The translations under genes and the position numbers were made by a program. From the NCBI RefSeq assembly GCF_001544695.2, contig NZ_FCOM02000012.1:62001-126000 (forward strand): a stretch of 64,000 nt of DNA, written 5' to 3'. This document shows positions 17,810-24,058 of the stretch, piece after piece (position 1 is the stretch's first letter; each line of letters begins with the position of its first letter). A model generated the notes under the pieces. That model worked only from the letters and a program-made list of their open reading frames with translations, was not told the DNA's origin and made no database searches. This DNA is from Caballeronia arvi. Lineage in GTDB: Bacteria; Pseudomonadota; Gammaproteobacteria; Burkholderiales; Burkholderiaceae.

Positions 17810-18330
17810 TCCTCACCGATCTGCCAAAGGGAACCACGCTCTATCGCGCTCACACACCGCGCTGGGCCGACCGCCCCTTGAGCGGCGGGGGCGCCGCGCT
17901 GAAGGGGGGACGCTTCAACCGCGAAGGGGTCGAGGCGCTGTACCTGTCGCTCGAAGAACTGACGGCCCTGCGCGAATATCAGCAGACCTCCCCCTTTCTA
18001 CCGCCCTGCACGATCTGCTCGTACGCTGCTGAACTCCGGGACCTGGTGGACCTGCGCCACCCAGATCACGGTGATTGGGATGAGCTTTGGTACGATTGGC
18101 GCGAGGACTGGCGCTATTGGCAGTTCGAGCAACACATCGAGCCACCGACCTGGGTCTTGAGCGACCTTGTCCGAGATCTCGGCTATACCGGGATTGTTTT
18201 TCCTAGTCAGACGCACGCTGGCGGCACCAACGTGGTGGTTTTCAGCGACCGGCTTGGCGACGGCAATTCAATCGAGGTGAACGACCCTGGCAAGCAACTT
18301 CCGAAGGATCAGTCCAGCTGGCAACGGTAG
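17806..18330 (+). CDS. RES-domain toxin (NAD+-degrading type)
   Basis: A 174-residue RES protein. It shows the family motifs TLYRAHTPRWADRPL with the first Arg, GGRFNREGVEALYLSLEELT with the Tyr/Glu pair, and the C-terminal DLGYTGIVFPS leading to a conserved Ser/Asn region (GGTNVVVFSDRL). Characterised RES toxins (MbcT-type) consume NAD+ by phosphorolysis or hydrolysis and stop growth. It starts inside the antitoxin stop codon (ATGA), so stoichiometry is set by translational coupling. All active-site blocks appear intact, so the module should be functional. Confidence 0.9.
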   Translation: MILTDLPKGTTLYRAHTPRWADRPLSGGGAALKGGRFNREGVEALYLSLEELTALREYQQTSPFLPPCTICSYAAELRDLVDLRHPDHGDWDELWYDWREDWRYWQFEQHIEPPTWVLSDLVRDLGYTGIVFPSQTHAGGTNVVVFSDRLGDGNSIEVNDPGKQLPKDQSSWQR

Positions 18331-18679
18331 AGCCCTGAAGCGCTCTACCGCGGGATCTGCTGTCCCCCTCGGGAACCCGTAGCACGCGATTCCGCTCATG
18401 AAGGAAGCCGCTTCAACTGCGCCGGCCAGCGCCCCGGTTGGTCCTCCACCCTCTCGTGCCCGATACGCCGCGCCTCCGCTGACGTTGCCAAATGAAGCTC
18501 GAAAACTACGTGCTACGATAAATCTTAATCGCCTGGAAAAAGCGAAGCGCCCCCGATCGCACTCCAAGGCAGCCAGCAATCAGCCCGACAAGCAACCCGG
18601 CGCTCAAGAATCGCTGCAAATCTCTCGCGCACCGATCAATGTGCTACGTTCGGCGCGCTTTCAACTCGACGACTACGCG
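18331..18679. other. Intergenic region, no gene called
   Basis: About 350 bases between the RES toxin and the PIN gene. The PIN frame is open through most of it, but the translation is Pro/Ala/Arg-rich without motif resemblance. A partner antitoxin for the PIN protein would be expected here; none is recognisable, so it may have been lost. Confidence 0.45.
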
Positions 18680-19309
18680 ATGGCTACCGAACCGTCAGAT
18701 CGTTTTCCGGGCATCGGCGACGCCGAAGCACGGGCGCCACGGCGTCGCGCCCGTGGCAGCCGCGCTTGTGTGCTCTACTCTATCGCCCAGACGGATGCGC
18801 TGCTTAGTCTGGCGACCGCCGGGCTTTTCAGCGCCAAATGGTCGAGCAGAATCGAAGAAGAATGGATGCTGGCGCTTGTACAGCGGCGCCCGGATCTGAA
18901 GGACAGACTTTGGGTTCGACGAGACGCTATGCGCGACGCCGTACCAGACTGGCAAGTGCTTGATGAAGCGTGGTCTCCGCTGATGGAAAGTCTCAATCTC
19001 CCCGACCCTAACGACAGGCATGTTCTAGCGGCCGCCGTGGCCGGTCATGCGGATTGCATCGTCACCGCAAATGTCCGCGACTTCCCTCAAAGCGCTGTTA
19101 CGCCGTACGGAATTGAATTCGTACATCCCGATCGATTCATTGTGAACCAATGGCATCTTGAGCCGCTAGTCGCGATCTCATCATTCAAACGAATGCACGC
19201 TCGACGCAAACGACCGCTGAGCTCAGTAGAAGAATTTGCGACAGTGCTCGAGCAAAATGAGCTGCCGATGACCGCTCAACGAATTCGTGAAGCTAACGAG
19301 TTGATCTAG
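18680..19309 (+). CDS. PIN-domain protein (VapC-like), abnormal N-terminus
   Basis: A 209-residue PIN-like protein. The body matches the larger PIN family of about 180-200 residues: CVLYSIAQTDALLSLATAGL, SAKWSSRIEEEW with an acidic pair near 60-61, NLPDPNDRHVLAAAVAGHAD with D112, and IVTANVRDFP. PIN nucleases need three or four acidic residues; the first Asp, normally in a DACVLY-type block, is replaced here (SRACVLY), and the preceding 28 residues are Arg-rich and unlike the family. The 5' end may therefore be damaged or rearranged. The frame is open to 18398. No antitoxin is adjacent. Confidence 0.6.
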   Translation: MATEPSDRFPGIGDAEARAPRRRARGSRACVLYSIAQTDALLSLATAGLFSAKWSSRIEEEWMLALVQRRPDLKDRLWVRRDAMRDAVPDWQVLDEAWSPLMESLNLPDPNDRHVLAAAVAGHADCIVTANVRDFPQSAVTPYGIEFVHPDRFIVNQWHLEPLVAISSFKRMHARRKRPLSSVEEFATVLEQNELPMTAQRIREANELI

Positions 19310-19411
19310 ACTCGGCAGCGCTCGTGCAAGGACCGCCGCTGCTCCGTGAGTTTCCAGGCGTTCGTACTTATAGAACCTTTAGTACAACATATAAATGTTT
19401 GGCAAATTCAT

Positions 19412-19422
19412 TTATGTCAAAT
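19412..19422 (+). other. 11-base motif copy B (TTATGTCAAAT)
   Basis: Second copy of the 11-mer found at 17293-17303 (inverted) and 20900-20910, here within the direct repeats CAAATTCATT. It lies between the PIN gene and the Abi module. Confidence 0.4.
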
Positions 19423-19602
19423 TCATTCGCTCGTCTGATGCGTTTAGACGGTCTGGGCTCGCCCGTCTACTCGTCATCCGGCAAGCGCCACCCTCGTATA
19501 AACAGGGACAAATCAAATAATTACGCGTTTATGCGTTTATGGCACATCCGGAACCTTTTCCCGATTCAGCGGCCTGAAACCGGAGTTTCTGTTTTTGTCA
19601 GA

Positions 19603-19647
19603 CTGATGGAGCATTGCCACAGCGGTACCGTGGCATTGCTCCATCAG
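19603..19647. repeat. 45-base inverted repeat
   Basis: Left arm CTGATGGAGCATTGCCAC (19603-19620) and right arm GTGGCATTGCTCCATCAG (19630-19647) pair over 18 positions with one mismatch around a 9-base spacer AGCGGTACC. There is no T-run on either side, so it does not look like a simple terminator. It sits about 60 bases upstream of the Abi-module promoter. It could be an operator, a recombination site or a structured RNA element. Confidence 0.75.
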
Positions 19648-19705
19648 TGCCCTCGCCTCTGCAACGTGCGTCTCGCCGCGAGAAAAGGTGGCGGCGGCAA
19701 TCCTA

Positions 19706-19733
19706 TTGACGATTTCAACCTTTAGTTTAGAAT
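19706..19733 (+). promoter_or_regulatory. Predicted sigma-70 promoter of the Abi-associated RNA
   Basis: TTGACG (-35, 19706-19711) and TAGAAT (-10, 19728-19733) with a 16-base spacer, one of the best consensus promoters in the window. The start site would fall near 19740, only about 70 bases before the Abi gene and just before the hairpin at 19748. Confidence 0.6.
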
Positions 19734-19739
19734 TGTGAG

Positions 19740-19788
19740 TAATACGGCCCAACCCTCTGCGCAGTTTGCACGGTTGGGTTTTCTCGTT
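19740..19788 (+). ncRNA. Candidate short Abi-associated RNA ending in an intrinsic terminator
   Basis: Downstream of a strong promoter lies a roughly 45-50 base transcript. Its 7-bp stem CCCAACC (19748-19754)/GGTTGGG (19772-19778) has a 17-base loop CTCTGCGCAGTTTGCAC and is followed by TTTTCTCGTT. The Abi gene starts about 20 bases later. Short structured RNAs directly in front of Abi_2-family genes are a known arrangement (I recall an abiF RNA motif); some are proposed to act as RNA antitoxins to the HEPN protein. The alternative is a transcription attenuator for the Abi gene. No covariance search was possible. Confidence 0.5.
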
Positions 19789-19808
19789 AACGGGCCACAA
19801 CAACATCG

Positions 19809-20810
19809 ATGCCTATCCCGTACGCGAAGCCGCACCTGACCTACGCACAGCAGTTGACGCTCCTCAGGGAGCGAGGCCTTACGGTCGACGACGAGCAGCA
19901 TGCCCTCTGGCACCTTGAGAATCTGGGCTACTATCGGTTGAGTGGATATTTCTACCCGTTCCGTGTTCTGCCTCCACGTGATGGTGACGGGGCCACCAAC
20001 GATCAGCCGAGGCAGCGCCTGTCGGAATTCACCCCCGGATCGACATTTTCGCAGGTTGCGGAGCTTTACAAGTTTGATCAATCTTTGCGGCTGCTCGCGA
20101 TACAGGCGATCGAGCGACTGGAAGTAGCGCTTAGAGCGAAGATCGCCTACCAGATGGCTTCGAAGCATCCCTGCGCCTATCTCGAGCCCACGCTTCTGGA
20201 CCCGAAGTTTTGTCAGATCCCAAGCTGCTTACCGGGCGAGGAGCCTCGCAAGTCAAATTTCCAGACGTGGGTCGAGCAGCATGACAAGCTTATCGCTAGG
20301 TCGAAGGAAGACTTCATGAAGCACTATCGGGGCAAGTATGAACTTCCGGTGCCACTCTGGATCTCCATTGAAGTTTGGGATTTCGGTCTGCTCTCGTACT
20401 ACTATTCCGGGTTTCGGCAAACTGATCGTCAGGCGCTGGCCTCGGAGCTCGGCGTTCCAAGAAACATCCTGCTTGGAAGCTGGCTGCGTACAATAAGCCA
20501 CTTACGGAACATTGCCGCTCATCACAGCCGATTATGGAACCGTTCGCTGACTGATAATCCAAAACCTCCCGGTCGCCACGAGGTGGATCTGCTGTGGCAT
20601 CTTGCAGGGCCTCAAAATGCGCATTCGCGAGATCGCGTATACGGCGCGCTGGCAGTGACCCAATACCTGCTACAAGCGCTGCGCTTCGACGACCGTTGGA
20701 AAACCTCACTTAAGGCGCTCGTTGACTCGTTTCCGACCTGTCCAGGTGTCGCCACGGTCGAAGCGATGGGATTTCCCCCAAGCTGGCAGTCGCTTGATCT
20801 TTGGAAATAG
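19809..20810 (+). CDS. Abi_2 (AbiD/AbiF) family abortive-infection protein, HEPN-type
   Basis: A 333-residue protein with the Abi_2 signature. The N-terminus is KPHLTYAQQLTLLRERGLTV, then HLENLGYYRLSGYFYPFR, FSQVAELYKFDQSLR and AIERLEVALRAKIAYQMA. The C-terminal HEPN RNase motif is RNIAAHHSRLWNR, with R233 and H238/H239 (Rx4-6H). Members cause phage-induced growth arrest, probably by RNA cleavage. Length and order of blocks are normal, so the gene should be intact. It is immediately preceded by a promoter and a short terminator-ended RNA, and by no protein antitoxin, which fits an RNA-controlled toxin/defence module. Confidence 0.88.
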   Translation: MPIPYAKPHLTYAQQLTLLRERGLTVDDEQHALWHLENLGYYRLSGYFYPFRVLPPRDGDGATNDQPRQRLSEFTPGSTFSQVAELYKFDQSLRLLAIQAIERLEVALRAKIAYQMASKHPCAYLEPTLLDPKFCQIPSCLPGEEPRKSNFQTWVEQHDKLIARSKEDFMKHYRGKYELPVPLWISIEVWDFGLLSYYYSGFRQTDRQALASELGVPRNILLGSWLRTISHLRNIAAHHSRLWNRSLTDNPKPPGRHEVDLLWHLAGPQNAHSRDRVYGALAVTQYLLQALRFDDRWKTSLKALVDSFPTCPGVATVEAMGFPPSWQSLDLWK

Positions 20811-20899
20811 CTCTTCGTTGACCGGCAACCGTCAACGTATAAGTAACGCATCGGGTCCTGAATCATTTAGGATAACTACTCTAACGACGATCATGTTAC

Positions 20900-20910
20900 T
20901 TATGTCAAAT
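20900..20910 (+). other. 11-base motif copy C (TTATGTCAAAT)
   Basis: Third copy of the 11-mer, 90 bases after the Abi gene and before the truncated PIN gene. With copies A and B it brackets the Xre/RES-PIN block and the Abi block. The 20811-21024 gap otherwise holds only a small hairpin CGTTGAC/GTCAACG (20816-20837). Confidence 0.4.
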
Positions 20911-21024
20911 CTAGCCTGAGATTGAAGCGCGCCTTTGTTTGCCGCACACCACCGCTGTGGGTCTCCACTGCCTCCTCATGCAGGAGTGCTTACCTCGATA
21001 ACGACTGCAGCGTCTTCGGCATGT

Positions 21025-21393
21025 TCAAAGAAACGGGTTAGTTACGGTCAATCGGTCGAAAATGACCTGACAGTGGTGCATGTCCTCGCTGTATAGGACT
21101 TCACAATCGTTGAGCAACGCGAATGCGATAACGCAACAGTCATAAAACCTAAATCCGTAGTGCGCTGCGACGCGGCGTGCTTCCTTGTGGACTTCGAAAG
21201 TCAGCGGCACGACTTCGCAAAGCACCTCGACGTCTTCCAGAATGCTCTCGATTTCCGGCCACGGAAGGCCCATTTTCCGGCTCATAACAAGCGTGACCTC
21301 GTTCATCACCTGAGTGCTGATGACTGGTCTCGACTTCTCGCCAGCCATCAACGCCCCAGCCTTGCGCCCTAGCCTCCCGAACGCGTCACCCAA
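21025..21393 (-). pseudogene. PIN-domain (VapC-like) toxin, 5'-truncated
   Basis: The 122-residue frame lacks the start of the PIN fold. Family members begin with a strand carrying the first catalytic Asp (VDTNVLLY-type). Here the frame opens with a TTG just after a stop codon and enters directly at the equivalent of residue 15 or so (GDAFGRLGRKAGALMAG). The rest is well kept: VISTQVMNEVTLVMSRKMGL, FYDCCVIAFALLNDCEVLYS with the central Asp, and EDMHHCQVI. Without the first strand it should have no nuclease activity. No antitoxin gene is found upstream. Confidence 0.7.
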
Positions 21394-21813
21394 GGAACCT
21401 CACCATGCAGATGTAAAGCTGGGTAGACAGATTGACCGTGAGTGGCAACAGTTCCGAACTTCAGATTCGAGACTGGATGTCGAGAAATTGCGTGATCACC
21501 GCGAACAAGCGAACGCGCTCTTGACAGCCCCTCTCTGGCGCGCCAGAGAGGGGCGTCGCCTTCTCGATCGTGTAGGTGCGAACCGCCATCCATCGAAACA
21601 AGACCAGAAGGGCGAGGAAGGTGTACACAGGACCGCCCCTAATCTCCCGCCGACTTCGTCACGCCGATTCTGCGCTGGCGATGGGCCTCCCTTATGGCCA
21701 TCGCTCATGGGAAGGTACCAAATCGTGTCGGATGCCGCTTTCCGCAGAGGATAGGGCAAATCGGCCCAACGAACAAATTACCACCTATCAATAACGCCCT
21801 CATATTTTCGATA
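21394..21813. other. Intergenic region, no gene called
   Basis: About 420 bases between the PIN fragment and the response regulator. Apart from the perfect palindrome at 21527-21554 I see nothing; the frames on both strands have no coding character. Confidence 0.5.
21527..21554. repeat. Perfect 28-base palindrome
   Basis: A 14-base arm GCCCCTCTCTGGCG followed without spacer by its exact complement, centred on GGCGCGCC. It is too long to be chance and too tight to form an ordinary terminator loop, and no T-run follows. It could be a protein-binding site or the scar of an inverted duplication. Confidence 0.8.
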
Positions 21814-22446
21814 TCATTCGACAATCAGCCCGTGCCGAAGCGCGTACCGGATCACGTCCGCATTATTCGACAGGCCGAGCTTTTGCATCAGCCGCATCTT
21901 GTGGGTACTGATCGTTTTGGCGCTAAGCGCGCACGCGTCGGCGATCTCGTTGATGCTCCTACCTACAGCTAGCATCTGCAAGACCTGGAATTCGCGATCG
22001 GATAGCACCTCGTGCCGCGGCACATCGCCGCGATGCGATTCAAAGACCATCGCATCGACGAGTTTCGGATCGATGAAACGCCCGCCGTCCGCGAGCTTCC
22101 TGATGGCAGCGAGGAGCACGTCCGGATCGCTGTCCTTCGTCAGATAGCCGGTCGCTCCCGCACGCAGCGCGCGCGAAGCTACCTGCGCTTCGTCGTGGAT
22201 GCTTAGTACCAGCACAGGCAACGTGGGCTGCTCGGCCCGTACACGGCGAATCAGGTCGACACCGCTGATACCCGGCATCGTCATGTCCAGCAGTAGCAGA
22301 TCGACCGCGCACGTGCGCAACTTGTCGACCACCTCGGAGCCTTGGGCCGCCTCGGCCGCGACGACGATGTCGCTCGTGGTTGCGATGATCTGCTTGAGCC
22401 CGCCCCGGACGATCGCATGATCGTCTGCGATGATTATTCTGATCAT
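21814..22446 (-). CDS. NarL/FixJ-type response regulator (REC-LuxR HTH)
   Basis: A 210-residue two-component regulator. The receiver domain (1-120) has the acidic pocket D8-D9 (IIADDH), phosphoacceptor D54 in LLLLDMTMPG and Lys in GYLTKDSDPD. The C-terminal LuxR-type helix-turn-helix (about 145-205) reads LSDREFQVLQMLAVGRSINE then LSAKTISTHKMRLMQKL. Its start overlaps the stop of the upstream kinase frame by four bases (22443-22446), so it belongs to the same operon. The regulator is intact although both kinase genes are frameshifted. Confidence 0.94.
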   Translation of the reverse strand: MIRIIIADDHAIVRGGLKQIIATTSDIVVAAEAAQGSEVVDKLRTCAVDLLLLDMTMPGISGVDLIRRVRAEQPTLPVLVLSIHDEAQVASRALRAGATGYLTKDSDPDVLLAAIRKLADGGRFIDPKLVDAMVFESHRGDVPRHEVLSDREFQVLQMLAVGRSINEIADACALSAKTISTHKMRLMQKLGLSNNADVIRYALRHGLIVE

Positions 22447-24058
22447 GTTGGAGTGCCGCCAGCAAGTGGAATGTGAATCGAAACTGTAGTGCCGGCTCCG
22501 AGTGCACTGTCGATCGAAAGCGAGCCGCCGATCAAACGGGCGCGCTCGTTCATGCCAAGCAATCCATAAGAAAATTTTCGATGCGCCGCCTCCTGATCGA
22601 AGCCGCGCCCATTGTCGCGCACTTGCAATTCTAGCTTGGTCTCAGTCGAGATGAGCGCGACATCGACGCGGGTCGCCTTTGCATGTCGCGCGACGTTCGT
22701 CAGCGATGCCTGAACGATGCCGTTGCATACGCATCCGGCAACTCGGGCTCGCTGCCTTCGATGCGCAATACGCACGGGATCGCATTGCGCCGATTGAAGT
22801 CTGCGACAAGCCATTCCAGCGCAGACGCAATGCCGAAGTTGAGCGCGGCAGGTCGCAAGTGACTGGCGACGTTGCGCACCATCCAGATCGTGCCTTCGAC
22901 CAGCTCGCGCATGTCGTCGGCCTTTTTGGCCGCTTCTGGATCATTCACGAGGCGCATCTTGAGCAGCGAAACGTCCATTTTAAGTGCCGTCAGCAACTGG
23001 CCCAGCTCATCGTGAATCTCCATGGCGATGCGCTTGCGTTCCTCTTCGCGGACTCCTTCCATATACGCGTATAGTTCGCGCTGCTGCTCGCGCGATTGCA
23101 GGAGCTCCTCCTCCATCTGCTTGCGAAGCGTGATGTCATTTAGACCAACATAGATCGCGGGAGAATCGTCGTAGGTCGCCACACGCGCCGTTGCAATGGC
23201 CCAGAACTGTTTTCCGTCGGGCCGCCTGAGACGCACCTCGGTGTTGACGAAGCTGCCTTCAGTGCTCAGATGGTCGATCAAACGCTGGCGTTCCGTTTTA
23301 TCGACATACAAGTCCACGAGCGTGGCCGACTTGCCTTCGGCGATGCCGAAGAGCTCACGCAATGGCTCGTTCGAGTAGAGGATACGACCGTCCGGCATAG
23401 AGGTGATGCACAGCGGCACCGGGCTCGTTTCGACGATGGTGCGAAAGCGCGCCTCGCTCGCGTGCAGACGTGCGTCCGCGTACCGTCCCTTGTCGATCTC
23501 GGCTTGCAGATCGGCGTTCGCCCGCGCGAGCTCCTCCGTGCGCAACGTGACTCGGCGTTCGAGCTCGTCGCGTATCAGCGACAATTCCGCTTGGACTTGT
23601 TTGCGTACAGCCACTTCCGCTATCAGCTGCTGGTTTTGAGCGAGCAGTTGCTTGTGCATCGCGCGCAGTTCAAGATGCACGCCAACGCGTGCCAGCATTT
23701 CCTCAACACGCAATGGCTTGGTCACGTAGTCGACGCCACCCGCAAGGAAGCCCTGGAACCGGTCCTCATCGCCTGTCAACGAAGTCATGAAAATGACGGC
23801 GATATCGCGTGTACGTTCAGTGCGCTTTAGACGGCGGCAGGTCTCGAATCCATCGATGCCCGGCATCTTTACATCGAGCAGAATCAGATCCGGCTGGGCA
23901 AAATCCGCGCGTTGAAGCGCCTCGTTGCCGTCCAGCGCAACCAGCACGCGGATTCCACGCGATTCAAGGCTGTCGACGACCACGCCGAGGTTTGCCGGCG
24001 TGTCATCGACTATAAGGACCGTTCCGTTGCGCCCGACGCCGGTACCGAAATCGCTCAT
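22443..24058 (-). pseudogene. REC-PAS-HisKA_3 sensor kinase, frameshifted before its ATPase domain
   Basis: The gene starts at 24058 (MSDFGTGVG). It encodes a receiver domain (VLIVDDTPANLGVV, LILLDVKMPGIDGF), a coiled linker, a PAS domain (ARFRTIVETSPVPL onward) and a NarX-type dimerisation block with phospho-His H349 in RIAMEIHDELGQLL. Near 22715-22722 the frame ends at a stop (AYATASFRHR). The HATPase part (QASLTNVARHAKATRVDVAL, DNGRGFD, YGLLGMNERARLIGG) continues in another frame to 22443. Family members read ...AIFRIVQASLTNVARHA here, so about 10 bases seem to have been lost. As written, the kinase would have no ATP-binding domain. Confidence 0.8.

Larger units (their letters stand above)
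19310..19705. other. Intergenic region upstream of the Abi module
   Basis: A/T-richer than the surroundings and without a credible gene. It contains direct repeats of CAAATTCATT at 19403-19412 and 19418-19427, the second 11-base motif copy, and a long inverted repeat at 19603-19647. The plus-strand frame through it has no coding character. Confidence 0.5.

Noticed and set aside
18398..18679. 94-residue N-terminal extension of the PIN protein
   Set aside because: The translation is Pro/Ala/Arg-rich without family resemblance and has no clear ribosome-binding site; the ATG at 18680 is more sensible.
19324..19725. Plus-strand 133-codon frame before the Abi gene
   Set aside because: It runs through the inverted repeat and into the predicted promoter, with no protein character or ribosome-binding site.
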